Assembly: GCF_015265455.1 (NCBI RefSeq)
Contig: NZ_CP054492.1
Coordinates: 1,736,001 to 1,800,000 of the forward strand
Length of the DNA stretch: 64,000 nt
Direction: 5' to 3'
From: Candidatus Sulfurimonas baltica
GTDB taxonomy: Bacteria > Campylobacterota > Campylobacteria > Campylobacterales > Sulfurimonadaceae
Part shown: in pieces, positions 9,140-18,496 of the stretch
Position numbering within the stretch: the first letter of the stretch is position 1
Layout of the letters: every line of letters begins with the position of its first letter
The notes under the pieces: model-generated
What the model was told of the DNA's origin: nothing
What the model saw: the letters and a program-made list of their open reading frames with translations, nothing else
Database searches by the model: none
Position numbers and translations under genes: made by a program

Positions 9140-9822
9140 TTTATACTCTGTGTTTTTGCTTTTTTATAAATCTTTTTAGCCATTTCACTAAACTCTTCGC
9201 CATTAAAACTAATAAAAGGAGGCCAAACTTTCATAAATGACTTTGATCCATTTCTAGCATGAACCATCACAAGTGATGCAACTCTATCTACTTTGGAGTG
9301 GACAAACTGAACATCAACAACCCTCATTTTAACACTATCAAGTTCTGAACAAATCAATCCAAACTGAGATGCATCATAACAAAAAATAAAATGAGAGTTC
9401 GGTTTTAAAACTCTTGAAATTTTTTTAAAAAACTTTTTTAGTGGTAAGTTTACATTATACCTTGCATTAAACAATATTTTGTTTTCACTTTTGGTTACAC
9501 CGTCATGATAAAAAGGGGGATTAGAGATAATATAGTCATATTTTATCTCTTCGTCAAGTTCTAAAAAATCTTTTTTATGCAACTTATACTCTATTTTATT
9601 GACTCTGGCATTTATTGCTGCATACTCTATAAAGACGTCTTGTTTCTCTACGGCCTCAAGTTGGACTTTTGGATTGTCTCTTGCTACTAAAAGTCCCACA
9701 ACTCCGCATCCGGCTCCAACATCCAAAACTCTGCCGCTGGGTTTAAAAGATGATATAAAATCGTATAAAAAAACAGAATCACTATTGTAGCAATAACCTG
9801 ATTCTGGCTGATAAAGAAGCAA
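9127..9822 (-). CDS. TrmN6-like N6-adenine methyltransferase (tRNA1(Val) type)
   Basis: 231-residue Rossmann-fold SAM-dependent methyltransferase. The SAM-binding motif VLDVGAGCGVVGLLVA is at about residues 32-47, and the catalytic motif ISNPPFYHDG near residue 108 is the NPPF/Y signature of N6-adenine or N5-glutamine methyltransferases. Overall arrangement, including the N-terminal YQPESGYCYNSDSVFLYDF, fits the YfiC/TrmN6 family that modifies A37 of tRNA-Val. Target assignment is by family resemblance only. First gene of a four-gene minus operon, divergent from kdsB. Confidence 0.8.
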   Translation of the reverse strand: MLLYQPESGYCYNSDSVFLYDFISSFKPSGRVLDVGAGCGVVGLLVARDNPKVQLEAVEKQDVFIEYAAINARVNKIEYKLHKKDFLELDEEIKYDYIISNPPFYHDGVTKSENKILFNARYNVNLPLKKFFKKISRVLKPNSHFIFCYDASQFGLICSELDSVKMRVVDVQFVHSKVDRVASLVMVHARNGSKSFMKVWPPFISFNGEEFSEMAKKIYKKAKTQSIKCQI

Positions 9823-9839
9823 AAGAAAACCTTTTTTAG

Positions 9840-9845
9840 TATAAT
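9840..9845 (+). promoter_or_regulatory. Putative -10 element for kdsB
   Basis: TATAAT preceded by a T-rich tract (CCTTTTTTTAG), 41 bases before the kdsB start and just upstream of the divergent methyltransferase gene. Confidence 0.5.
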
Positions 9846-9885
9846 TACGGAATTATATCTCAAAGCAATTAAATAAAGGCATTAA

Positions 9886-10602
9886 ATGATTATTATTCCA
9901 GCTAGATTGGCCTCAACAAGATTTCCACAAAAAGTACTTGCAGATATTGGCGGTTTACCCATGGTTGTCAGAACAGCTAAAAGAGTAGCACACCTAGACA
10001 GAGTCGTAGTCGCAGCAGATGATGAACTGATTATAGCTACATGTAAAGAGCATGGAATAGAAGCAATGCTAACATCTACAACACATAAAAGCGGCACAGA
10101 CCGTATAAACGAGTGTGCAAATATTTTACATGTAGATGATAATGAACTTATTATAAATATTCAGGCTGATGAGCCCTTTATTGAGCCTGAAGTTGTTGAG
10201 TCTCTCATAAACAGATTAAAAACACTTAAAGAGAACAACGAGAGTTTTATAATGGGAAGTTGCTACAACTCCATCAATGCCGAATCTGCAGAGGATCCAA
10301 ACCTTGTAAAAGTTGTTTTAGACAGCAAAGATAACGCTATATATTTTTCCCGTGCAAAAATACCTTTTAATCAAGGCGGAGGTGCTAAATATTTTGGTCA
10401 TATCGGTATTTACGGATTTACTAAAAAATCTCTCAAGGAGTTTTGCAACCTTAGTGATGCACCCATAGAGGACATAGAGAAACTAGAACAGCTTCGTGCA
10501 ATTTATCATCAAAAAAAGATAACTATGGTAAAAGTGGCGAGTACAGGATTTGGAATAGATACGAAAGAGGATTTGCAAAGAGCGATGGAGATTTTTCTTT
10601 AA
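9886..10602 (+). CDS. kdsB: 3-deoxy-manno-octulosonate cytidylyltransferase (CMP-KDO synthetase)
   Basis: Activates KDO with CTP for lipopolysaccharide inner-core synthesis. The 238-residue protein opens with the nucleotide-binding motif IIIPARLASTRFPQKVLADI, carries NIQADEPFI for metal and substrate binding, and ends with FGIDTKEDLQRA. Length fits the family (about 240-250). Monocistronic with its own promoter; its 3' end faces rpsO. Confidence 0.95.
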   Translation: MIIIPARLASTRFPQKVLADIGGLPMVVRTAKRVAHLDRVVVAADDELIIATCKEHGIEAMLTSTTHKSGTDRINECANILHVDDNELIINIQADEPFIEPEVVESLINRLKTLKENNESFIMGSCYNSINAESAEDPNLVKVVLDSKDNAIYFSRAKIPFNQGGGAKYFGHIGIYGFTKKSLKEFCNLSDAPIEDIEKLEQLRAIYHQKKITMVKVASTGFGIDTKEDLQRAMEIFL

Positions 10603-10609
10603 ATACCAA

Positions 10610-10624
10610 CCGAGCTTAGCTCGG
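10610..10624. terminator. Short hairpin between convergent kdsB and rpsO
   Basis: CCGAGC-TTA-GCTCGG forms a six-base-pair GC-rich stem directly after the kdsB stop and just before the end of rpsO on the other strand. No clear T run follows in either direction, so terminator function is tentative. Confidence 0.4.
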
Positions 10625-10644
10625 CTAGATATGCTAGATATAAA

Positions 10645-10920
10645 TTAGATGTTATCGCGAATACCTAAATTTTCCACTAGTTTAAGATAAGAATCTTTAT
10701 CTTTTCTTTTGAAATATTTCATTAAACGACGACGTTGACCAACTAGTTTTAATAAACCAAGTCTAGATGCGTGATCTTTTTTAAACACTTTTAAGTGTTC
10801 AGTTAAATCTCTGATTCTCTCTGTTAATAGAGCAATTTGAACTTCACTTGAACCAGTGTCGTTTTCTTTGCGACCATATGTTGTCACAAGTTCTTGTATT
10901 TTAGCCGAATTTAAAGCCAT
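10645..10920 (-). CDS. rpsO: 30S ribosomal protein S15
   Basis: Binds 16S rRNA and nucleates the 30S platform. The sequence has the S15 hallmarks [41 protein letters not shown] and the C-terminal [12 protein letters not shown] chose the ATG giving MALNSAKIQ because a consensus GGAGG sits eight bases upstream and S15 proteins start this way; an in-frame ATG 12 bases earlier would include that ribosome-binding site in the coding region. Monocistronic and divergent from an Rrf2 regulator and flhA, a gene order also known from Campylobacter. Confidence 0.97.
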   Translation of the reverse strand: MALNSAKIQELVTTYGRKENDTGSSEVQIALLTERIRDLTEHLKVFKKDHASRLGLLKLVGQRRRLMKYFKRKDKDSYLKLVENLGIRDNI

Positions 10921-11021
10921 GATAGCCTCCAAAAGGTATGTAATCTAACATTTACACTTAAATGTATAAAGTTGAAGTGGAATTATATCTAAATTTTTTC
11001 TTTTGTTTCAACTTCTTTTGA

Positions 11022-11044
11022 TATAATCTTAGAAATATAATCTT
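11022..11044 (+). promoter_or_regulatory. Tandem TATAATCTTA motif upstream of Rrf2 regulator
   Basis: ATATAATCTTA occurs twice, 14 bases apart (TATAAT at 11022-11027 and 11036-11041), immediately before the regulator start at 11056. The upstream TATAAT is a plausible -10; the repeat may be a promoter duplicate or an operator half-site pair for autoregulation. Confidence 0.4.
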
Positions 11045-11055
11045 AAAGTAATAAT

Positions 11056-11460
11056 ATGTTAATAACTCGTGCTAGTGAATATGCGATTCTTTCCCTAATA
11101 GTTTTGTCAAAAGCAGATTCTCCAATGGACAGCGAAACCCTGTCTAAGCAACTCTCGATACCTAAGAGTTTTTTAGCAAAAATTCTGCAATCTCTCGCCA
11201 AGTCAAAAATATTAAAATCATACAAAGGGGTGAATGGCGGGTTTGCTCTTTTGCTTGACCCAGAAGATATCAACATGTTGCAAGTTATGGCTTGTGTAGA
11301 GGGCAAGACTCCAACTGTTTTTGATTGCTCAATATCAGATATTGATTGTCCATCGGAAAAAGCCCACCTGTGTTCTATCTGGCCATTTTTAAGTAAACTT
11401 CAAATAAAGATAGATTCATTTTTAGCAGAGATGACTTTAGCTGATATTCTCAAAAAGTAA
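11056..11460 (+). CDS. Rrf2 family transcriptional regulator next to flhA
   Basis: 134-residue DNA-binding protein. The N-terminal ~75 residues are a winged helix-turn-helix (SETLSKQLSIPKSFLAKILQSLAKSKILKSYKG followed by the family wing GVNGGFALL). The C-terminal part has three cysteines spaced C-x6-C-x7-C (VFDCSISDIDCPSEKAHLC), close to the Fe-S ligand pattern of IscR/NsrR-type members, so it may sense iron-sulfur status, NO or redox. It lies 54 bases upstream of flhA on the same strand, and the same pairing is found in Campylobacter. Target genes are not known. Confidence 0.85.
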   Translation: MLITRASEYAILSLIVLSKADSPMDSETLSKQLSIPKSFLAKILQSLAKSKILKSYKGVNGGFALLLDPEDINMLQVMACVEGKTPTVFDCSISDIDCPSEKAHLCSIWPFLSKLQIKIDSFLAEMTLADILKK

Positions 11461-11514
11461 CTACCCTACATGTACATAACTTTTATTGCATTACAACAAG
11501 CAGGGGTATAGAGC

Positions 11515-13692
11515 TTGGCAAAAAAATATACAACAAGACAACAGATAGGTGTAACCTTAAACTTTTTACTTGGTCAAAAAGATTTAAGTGTCGTTATATT
11601 TGTTATGGCGATTTTAGCGATTATTATCGTTCCCTTGCCATCAGCAATTTTAGATGTGCTACTAACAGTCTCCATGGCTTTGGCTGTTTTAATATTGCTT
11701 ATATCGCTTTATGTTCCCAAGCCTACTGATTTAACAACATTTCCAACACTTATACTTATCCTCACACTTTTTAGGCTATCTCTGAACATAGCAACAACAA
11801 GGATGATATTAAGCGAAGGGAGCAAAGGTCCGGAGGCTGTTAGTAGTATTATTACAAGTTTTGGAGACTTTGTTGTAGGCGGAAACTTTGTTATAGGTAT
11901 TATTGTTTTTTCAATTTTAGTTCTTATTAACTTTATGGTTATAACAAAGGGTTCAACAAGAGTTGCAGAAGTTGCGGCTCGTTTTACACTTGATTCAATG
12001 CCGGGTAAACAGATGGCAGTTGATGCTGACTTAAATGCAGGGCTTATAGATGATGCTCAGGCAAAGCAGCGGCGCGCCGAAATCCTTCAAGATGCCAACT
12101 TTTATGGAGCTATGGATGGTTCTAGCAAGTTTGTAAAAGGTGATGCTGTTGCTGGTATTATCATTACTCTAATCAATATTATCGGTGGATTTTTAATCGG
12201 TGTATTTCAAAATGACATGAGTGTTGGAGATAGTGCCTCAACATTTACACTTTTGACTATAGGTGATGGTTTAGTCGGTCAGATACCTGCACTTATAATC
12301 TCAACCGCTACAGGTATTATGATTACACGTTCGTCCGGTGAGGGTGACAACTTTGCAGATGGCGCGATAAACCAAATGGTTGGTAATGCAAAAATCATGA
12401 TGATTGTTGGTTTCATTATGATTTTATTTGCTTTAGTTCCCGGTCTTCCGACAGCTTCTATGGGTTTTGTTGGGATTTTATTTGCCGGACTTGGATGGTC
12501 AATATACAAATACGAAAAAGGCGAACTTACCATACTTAATATCGGTAGCACGCTATCAGCTAAAACTAAAGATCAGCAAGACAAAGAAAAAGCTACTAGA
12601 CCTGAAAAAACGAATGAAGAGATTGCAAAAGAGGAAGAAACGGCTCTCGAGGATATACTAAAAGTTGAGATGCTGGAGCTAACCCTTGGATATCAGCTTA
12701 TCCGCTTAGCAGATAAATCTCAAGGCGGTGATCTACTAGAGCGTATTCGCTCTATGAGACGTAAAATAGCATCAGATTTTGGTTTTTTAATGCCTCAAGT
12801 TCGTATTCGGGACAACTTGCACCTGCAGCCTCAGCAGTACCAAATACTTTTAAAAGGAATCTCTATAGGTGAAGGTATGATTATGCCTGATAAATTTTTA
12901 GCTATGGACAGCGGCATGGCAACAGGTGAAATATCTGGAGAAGCGACAAAAGAGCCGGCTTTTGGACTTGATGCAATGTGGATATTTCCTCAACAAAAAG
13001 AGGATGCCATAATAAATGGCTACACAGTTGTTGACCCATCAACCGTTATATCTACCCACATGAGTGAGCTTGTTAAAAAGAATGCTGAAGATTTACTTAC
13101 TCGTCAAGAGGTTCAAACACTTATTGATAAAATAAAAAATGATTTCCCTGTTATTATTGACGATGTGCAAAAAGTTGCCTCAATTGGTCTTATACAGAGA
13201 ATATTAAAAGCTCTTTTACATGAAAAAATACCTCTTAAAGATATGCTTACAATATTAGAGACTATTGCAGATATAGCAGAGTTTACTAAAAATGTAGATG
13301 TAATTACCGAGCAGGTTCGTGCTAGACTCTCTCGAATTATTACTAAAATGTACTCAAGTGAGGATGGAGTGATAAGACTTCTTACGTTTGACACATCCTC
13401 TGAGCAGTTAATGTTAGAAAAATCCCAGGAGCAGGATGGAACAAGAAATCTTCTTCTCAATGTTGGTGAGATAAATGCTCTTGTACAGGCAACCAGTGCC
13501 AAAGCGGCCGAAATGCTGCAAAAAGGTGTATCTCCTGTTGTTATTATAGTTGACCCGCAGCTTCGCAAAGGGATAGCAGAGATATTTGAGAGATTCTCTC
13601 TTGATGTCGTAACTCTGTCACATGCAGAGATAGACTCAAGTGCAACATTTGAAGTGATGGGTTCAATATCTATCAGCCAAAAAGAAAAATAA
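11515..13692 (+). CDS. flhA: Flagellar export apparatus protein FlhA
   Basis: Integral membrane core of the flagellar type III export gate. The 725-residue protein has about eight N-terminal membrane segments, the FHIPEP-type cytoplasmic loop around [28 protein letters not shown], then a linker (charged, about 345-380) and a large cytoplasmic C-terminal domain that binds chaperone-substrate complexes. Start is TTG; upstream AGGGG provides the ribosome-binding site. Length is normal. It follows the Rrf2 regulator and precedes a DHH phosphoesterase by 13 bases; no other export genes are adjacent. Confidence 0.96.
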   Translation: MAKKYTTRQQIGVTLNFLLGQKDLSVVIFVMAILAIIIVPLPSAILDVLLTVSMALAVLILLISLYVPKPTDLTTFPTLILILTLFRLSLNIATTRMILSEGSKGPEAVSSIITSFGDFVVGGNFVIGIIVFSILVLINFMVITKGSTRVAEVAARFTLDSMPGKQMAVDADLNAGLIDDAQAKQRRAEILQDANFYGAMDGSSKFVKGDAVAGIIITLINIIGGFLIGVFQNDMSVGDSASTFTLLTIGDGLVGQIPALIISTATGIMITRSSGEGDNFADGAINQMVGNAKIMMIVGFIMILFALVPGLPTASMGFVGILFAGLGWSIYKYEKGELTILNIGSTLSAKTKDQQDKEKATRPEKTNEEIAKEEETALEDILKVEMLELTLGYQLIRLADKSQGGDLLERIRSMRRKIASDFGFLMPQVRIRDNLHLQPQQYQILLKGISIGEGMIMPDKFLAMDSGMATGEISGEATKEPAFGLDAMWIFPQQKEDAIINGYTVVDPSTVISTHMSELVKKNAEDLLTRQEVQTLIDKIKNDFPVIIDDVQKVASIGLIQRILKALLHEKIPLKDMLTILETIADIAEFTKNVDVITEQVRARLSRIITKMYSSEDGVIRLLTFDTSSEQLMLEKSQEQDGTRNLLLNVGEINALVQATSAKAAEMLQKGVSPVVIIVDPQLRKGIAEIFERFSLDVVTLSHAEIDSSATFEVMGSISISQKEK

Positions 13693-13705
13693 TTTAAGGA
13701 AAATA

Positions 13706-14785
13706 ATGAACACAAAGACAATCCACCACTTATCACACACAGACCTTGACGGCTATAGCTGTCAGCTAGTTATGAAGTACACTCCCTATAAACTGTTTAA
13801 TTACAACGCTAATTATGGTGCCGAAGTGAAACAGACGCTAGACGTAATCTTAGAAAACATTGTTAAAGATGAAACAAGTGCTACGATTTTAATCACTGAT
13901 CTAAATTTAACCGCAGATGAATCGAGATGGCTAAACAGTGAAGTCAATAAATTAAATGAAGCAAAAAAAGATATAACTCTTACCCTCTTAGACCATCATG
14001 GAAGCGGTGAAGATAGTGCAAGTAAGTATGAGTGGTATTTTCTTGACACAAACAGATGTGCAACTAAGATTACATATGACTACGTAAAAGAGAACTTTGA
14101 ATTTAATGAACCTTCTTGGATGAATAAGTTTGTAAATATAGTAAATGCTGTTGATTTATGGAAAATGGACGAAGAAGCTAACTTTGAGTACGGAAAAGTT
14201 TGTATGCGTCTTATAACTGAGACAAGAGAACTCAATAAAGTCATGTTTGCCAATGTTGATAACAACTATAAAATATCACTCCTGCTTGAAGCTACAAAAT
14301 ATATAGATGAAGAGAATGCTCCTATAGTTTTAGACGAAAAAATTCATCTAATAAAAAAAGAGTTTTTTAAGCGTGGCAAAAATGACACTTTAGATAACTT
14401 GGCAACAGAGTTCATAGTTGAACTTTTAGGTCAGAGTAGAGATGAAAAAACAATCTACTATAAAGGTTACAGAGGCTATTTAAGCTATGGGGTTGGTAAT
14501 ACTTCTATCATAGGAAATGGTTTTTTATTGGCATATCCTGAATATGATTTTATTGTAGATGTCAGCTACAGAGGGACAATGAGCCTCAGAGCCAACAATA
14601 AGGTCAGTGTTTCACAGATATCAAAAGAGTGGTCAAATGGTGGAGGACATCCTAATGCAGCAGGCGGTCGCATTATCGGTTTTAAAGAGCAATACCATTA
14701 TGATAAAGTCAAAAAACAGATAGAAAAGATTATCAATGAAAAAGAGGCTGTTGCTGGTGATTTAGAGTATAAAAAAGAGTCTTAA
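13706..14785 (+). CDS. DHH/DHHA1 family phosphoesterase
   Basis: 359-residue protein of the DHH superfamily (RecJ, NrnA, GdpP-type). Metal-binding motifs seen are HTDLDGYS (near residue 11, motif I), LTDLN (motif II), LLDHHGSGE (DHH motif, near 97), and the DHHA1 substrate-binding loop GGGHPNAAGG near residue 315. No PAS or transmembrane segment, so it is more like a nanoRNase/pAp phosphatase than GdpP. The likely reaction is hydrolysis of a short oligonucleotide or nucleotide phosphodiester; exact substrate unknown. Probably cotranscribed with flhA. Confidence 0.85.
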   Translation: MNTKTIHHLSHTDLDGYSCQLVMKYTPYKLFNYNANYGAEVKQTLDVILENIVKDETSATILITDLNLTADESRWLNSEVNKLNEAKKDITLTLLDHHGSGEDSASKYEWYFLDTNRCATKITYDYVKENFEFNEPSWMNKFVNIVNAVDLWKMDEEANFEYGKVCMRLITETRELNKVMFANVDNNYKISLLLEATKYIDEENAPIVLDEKIHLIKKEFFKRGKNDTLDNLATEFIVELLGQSRDEKTIYYKGYRGYLSYGVGNTSIIGNGFLLAYPEYDFIVDVSYRGTMSLRANNKVSVSQISKEWSNGGGHPNAAGGRIIGFKEQYHYDKVKKQIEKIINEKEAVAGDLEYKKES

Positions 14786-14806
14786 AAAGGGCTCACTTAT
14801 AAATAC

Positions 14807-16183
14807 CTAGTTATTAGCAAAATATCTCTCTATACCATTTGCCATACCTTGAGCCATTGTTTTTCTATACTCGTTATTCACTAGCATTTTTGCCTCTTTT
14901 GGATTTGATATGAAGCCAACTTCAACCAAAACAGAAGGCATTTGAGCCCCGACTAAAACCCAAAAAGGTCCCTCTCTGACTCCCCCGTCTTTAACGTCTT
15001 TGTATTTACCGCTAAGCAAACCGAGCATTCCCCTTTGCAGATCAATAGCAAGTTTGTTTGAAGCCAATATATTATGGTGGTTGAGAAGATTTAAATAGCT
15101 GTCTTTTCCATACATATTCATATCACTCATATCTGCTGAATTCTCCTGTGCTGCTACTCTTTTAGCTCTACTTGAACGGGAGGGAGATAAAAAATAGCAC
15201 TCTATACCGCTGGCACTGTTTGCATTTTTTTTATCAACAGCATTAGCATGAATACTTACAAATATATTTGCACTCTTCTCATTTGCATACTGCGTTCTTT
15301 TGCTGAGTTTTACGAATCTATCCCTGTCTCTAGTCATAAAAACTTTATATCCGCGAGACTTTAATATTTTTGCCAACTCTTTTGCTATTTTAAAAACAAC
15401 TACTTTTTCTCTGTATTTTTTATATCCTACTGCCCCTGGATCTTTACCTCCATGCCCTGCATCTATAACAATTACTTTCTCTCTATCAACTTTTAAAGGT
15501 GGTTGATATGCTGGCATAGGTTTTATTTTTTCAATATTTATAACTAATTCATCTGATTCTTTTATAAAATCTACATTTGTACCCGAGTCATTCTCAATGA
15601 CAAGCCTGAGAATATCCGGCTTAAACTGTGCTAATTTAATCTTACGAATGCCATCTTTTCTAAGATTTTGAGATTTTGTGAGCGTTGATGGTTCTATATC
15701 AAATATATATCTGAAAACTTTGCTCTCTGATTCATGTAGAGTAAAATAATTAATCTGATTCTTCTCAAGTTCTTTGTCAAACTTAAGGACTAGTTTGCTA
15801 TCTCTCCAGAATACAGACTTTAATTTATGAGAAGATTTAAGTTCTATTTTTTTATTTTTATCTTTTTTTAGATTTGCTTTTATGTTGTGAGTAGTGTATA
15901 TTTTATCAGTTGACAACTTTTTAAGTTCTTTAGAATACTGCTCAACGTCTATATGAAGTTTTTTTCCGCTTCTTACAATCCCCTGTAAAGCACTTAATCT
16001 TAAGTTGGAGTCCTCTTCCATTATTGCTTTTAAATAGAGGTTTTTATAGTCATTGTATGCACGAAAATGATCACTCTGAGAGGAAGTTTTCATTAAACCT
16101 TCTGCTCTCTTTAATATTTCACTATTACTGAGAGCCTGAAGCGATATAACGAAAAGTAAGAGTAAAAAAAAAGAGCGAATCAT
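14807..16183 (-). CDS. Periplasmic N-acetylmuramoyl-L-alanine amidase (Amidase_3)
   Basis: Cleaves the amide bond between MurNAc and the stem peptide during cell separation. 458 residues: signal peptide (about 1-18), a helical and then beta-rich N-terminal region that fits an AMIN-type targeting domain, and a zinc amidase domain from about residue 235. The zinc ligands and catalytic residues are visible in VIDAGHGGKDPGA, YREKVVVF, FVSIHANA and VLVEVGFISN. It resembles AmiC/AmiA of Campylobacter and Helicobacter, where one amidase serves division. It is followed eight bases away on the same strand from the nitronate monooxygenase gene. Confidence 0.92.
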   Translation of the reverse strand: MIRSFFLLLLFVISLQALSNSEILKRAEGLMKTSSQSDHFRAYNDYKNLYLKAIMEEDSNLRLSALQGIVRSGKKLHIDVEQYSKELKKLSTDKIYTTHNIKANLKKDKNKKIELKSSHKLKSVFWRDSKLVLKFDKELEKNQINYFTLHESESKVFRYIFDIEPSTLTKSQNLRKDGIRKIKLAQFKPDILRLVIENDSGTNVDFIKESDELVINIEKIKPMPAYQPPLKVDREKVIVIDAGHGGKDPGAVGYKKYREKVVVFKIAKELAKILKSRGYKVFMTRDRDRFVKLSKRTQYANEKSANIFVSIHANAVDKKNANSASGIECYFLSPSRSSRAKRVAAQENSADMSDMNMYGKDSYLNLLNHHNILASNKLAIDLQRGMLGLLSGKYKDVKDGGVREGPFWVLVGAQMPSVLVEVGFISNPKEAKMLVNNEYRKTMAQGMANGIERYFANN

Positions 16184-16190
16184 CTATTTA

Positions 16191-17282
16191 CTATTCACCC
16201 TCTGTGAGTTTTTCCATCAGCTCTTTTACGGAAATGATTTTATCTAACCTATATCCATTTGTACCGGAGAAGAATAGACCCGTCTCAAGATTGCCTTCAA
16301 AAGCATCACTAAGTCTGTCTGCTATGCAAAAACCAACCTCTTTTGCTTCTACGCCGCGATTACATGGTGCAACACAGTTAGAAATACACTTTATTGCAGG
16401 GCCTTCTCTTTTTTCTACTAACTCTGTAAGGTTAGTTCTAACCCCTTGTGCCGGGTACCCAACAGGAGATGCCATAAGTTGAATATCCTCTTTTTTAGCC
16501 CCTACTAGAACTTGTTTAAGATTTTCATGAGCATCACACTCAAAGGTTCCAATAAAACGGGTGCCCATCTGAACCCCTGAAGCACCAAGGGATATCATCT
16601 CTTCTATATCATTTTTATCCCAAACACCGCCCGCAGCTATTACCGGAATATCTCCCCACAAGGCTGCTTCTTCAACAACTGGTTTAACAAGATTTTCTAG
16701 CTGATTCTCAGGCATTGAACACTGCTCATACGTAAAACCTTGATGTCCACCACTCTTTGGTCCTTCAAGAACTACTGCATCTGGAAGTCTGTTGTATCTT
16801 TTTTGCCATCTTTTACATATAATTTTAAGAGCTTTTGCAGATGAAACAATCGGCACAAGAGCAACATCAGGATAACCCTCTGTAAACTCTGGCATATTTG
16901 TTGGAAGTCCAGCACCTGTTATAATGATGTTAATACCTGCTTCACAGGCGTCTGTAACAACACGACCATAATCATTAATAGCATATAAAATATTTGCAGC
17001 AAGGGGTTTCTCTGCACATATCTTTCTGGCATTTTTCACTATAGCATTGAAACCATCTTTTGAGTAAAAACCTAAAGCATCAAGTGGCCTGCCAGCCACT
17101 AATTTTGTTGCATATTTCTTATCCTCGTAATAACCTGTCCCCACTGAACTGATTACACCGAGACCGCCCTCTTTTGAAACACTACCGGCTAATTTATCCC
17201 AACTTATGCCGACACCCATTCCGCCTTGAACTATGGGCTTCTCTATTATATGTTTACCAATTTTTAATGACTTAAAACCCAT
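16191..17282 (-). CDS. Nitronate monooxygenase / NPD family flavoprotein
   Basis: 363-residue FMN TIM barrel of the 2-nitropropane dioxygenase/FabK superfamily. Features: N-terminal IVQGGMGVGISWDKLAGSVS, IIITGAGLPTN, the VVLEGPKSGGHQGF segment with the catalytic His, and the phosphate-binding IAAGGVWDKNDIEEMISLGASGVQMGTRF. Several C-terminal cysteines (CISNCVAPCNRG) are a feature of this subgroup. It could oxidise nitronates or act as an enoyl reductase-like enzyme; the family does not settle this. It ends an operon and its start codon overlaps the tyrS stop by one base. Confidence 0.85.
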   Translation of the reverse strand: MGFKSLKIGKHIIEKPIVQGGMGVGISWDKLAGSVSKEGGLGVISSVGTGYYEDKKYATKLVAGRPLDALGFYSKDGFNAIVKNARKICAEKPLAANILYAINDYGRVVTDACEAGINIIITGAGLPTNMPEFTEGYPDVALVPIVSSAKALKIICKRWQKRYNRLPDAVVLEGPKSGGHQGFTYEQCSMPENQLENLVKPVVEEAALWGDIPVIAAGGVWDKNDIEEMISLGASGVQMGTRFIGTFECDAHENLKQVLVGAKKEDIQLMASPVGYPAQGVRTNLTELVEKREGPAIKCISNCVAPCNRGVEAKEVGFCIADRLSDAFEGNLETGLFFSGTNGYRLDKIISVKELMEKLTEGE

Positions 17283-18481
17283 TAATTCACCTTTAGCTTT
17301 GCAAATTTTCTTTTTCCAACTTGAAGTATATACTCACCGCGCGATAATTGTAACTGCTCATCAGATACTTTTTCTTGGTTAATTTTAACAGCACCTTGCT
17401 TAATATCTCTCCTAGCTTGGGAAGTAGATGGCTCAATGTTACAATCTACCAAGGCTTTTGCAATCCAGACTTCTCCATCGCAACTAAATTCATCTATTTC
17501 TGTTGGAATTTGGCTATTTGAGTGTACTCTATCAAACTCAGACTTTGCATTTTGCGCTTGAATTTCGGAATGAAATCTTGTAGTAATTTCTAACGCTAAA
17601 TCTTCTTTTACTGTTTTAGGGTGAAGAGAACCATTTTCTACGCCTGTTTTTATCTCTGAAATTTCATCCAAAGTTTTTGTACTAAGCAGCTCGTAAAATC
17701 TCCACATCAAATCATCTGAAATACTAAGAACTTTTCCAAACATGTCATTTGGCTCATCAGTAACACCAATATAGTTATTTAAAGATTTACTCATTTTTTG
17801 AACGCCATCAAGACCCTCTAAAATAGGCATCATTAAAATAGCTTGTTGTTTTTTTATATCATAAACTTTTTGAAGCTGTCTTCCCATTAGAAGATTGAAT
17901 TTTTGGTCAGTCCCACCAATTTCTATATCACTTTTAAGATGAACACTGTCATAACCCTGAAGAAGTGGGTACATAAACTCACTTACTGCGATTGGTGTTT
18001 GTGAAGCAAATCTCTTTGAAAAATCATCACGCTCTAACATTCTTGCTACTGTTAATGTTGACGACAATTCAAGCATCCCTGCCGCACCTAGTGCTTCTAA
18101 CCAGTCATTGTTGTAAACTATATCTGTTTTGTCTTTATCTAATATCTTAAAGGCTTGTGTTGTATAAGACTTTATGTTCTTTTTTATATCTTCTTTTGAG
18201 AGTACTTTTCTTGTAGCACTTTTACCTGTTGGATCACCTATTTGAGCTGTAAAATCACCTATTAAAAACTGAACTCTGCCACCATATTTTTGAAAAGTTG
18301 CTAATTTTTGTAAAAGAACAGTATGTCCTAAATGCAAATCAGGTGCAGTTGGATCAAAACCAGCTTTTACTGTATAAGTCTTGCCTTCATCAAAGTATGC
18401 TTTTAATAATTTTTCAATTCTTTCATTATCAATAATCTCTGCACAACCTCTATTTATTTCTCTTAAAGCTTCACTAACCAT
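17282..18481 (-). CDS. tyrS: Tyrosyl-tRNA synthetase
   Basis: Class I synthetase that charges tRNA-Tyr. The 399-residue protein carries the HIGH-type motif in PTAPDLHLGHTVLL (near residue 48), the KMSKSLNN motif near 232, and a C-terminal S4 RNA-binding domain (about 335-399, ARRDIKQGAVKINQEKV). The length and motif spacing suit the longer TyrRS subgroup common in Proteobacteria. It lies 15 bases downstream of spoT and overlaps the next gene by one base, within the pyrH-rpoZ-spoT-tyrS operon. Confidence 0.96.
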   Translation of the reverse strand: MVSEALREINRGCAEIIDNERIEKLLKAYFDEGKTYTVKAGFDPTAPDLHLGHTVLLQKLATFQKYGGRVQFLIGDFTAQIGDPTGKSATRKVLSKEDIKKNIKSYTTQAFKILDKDKTDIVYNNDWLEALGAAGMLELSSTLTVARMLERDDFSKRFASQTPIAVSEFMYPLLQGYDSVHLKSDIEIGGTDQKFNLLMGRQLQKVYDIKKQQAILMMPILEGLDGVQKMSKSLNNYIGVTDEPNDMFGKVLSISDDLMWRFYELLSTKTLDEISEIKTGVENGSLHPKTVKEDLALEITTRFHSEIQAQNAKSEFDRVHSNSQIPTEIDEFSCDGEVWIAKALVDCNIEPSTSQARRDIKQGAVKINQEKVSDEQLQLSRGEYILQVGKRKFAKLKVN

Positions 18482-18496
18482 TTCATATCTTCCTAT

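Noticed and set aside
10921-10932. Upstream ATG for rpsO (MEAI extension)
   Set aside because: It would place the consensus GGAGG ribosome-binding site inside the coding region; S15 normally begins MALN/S.
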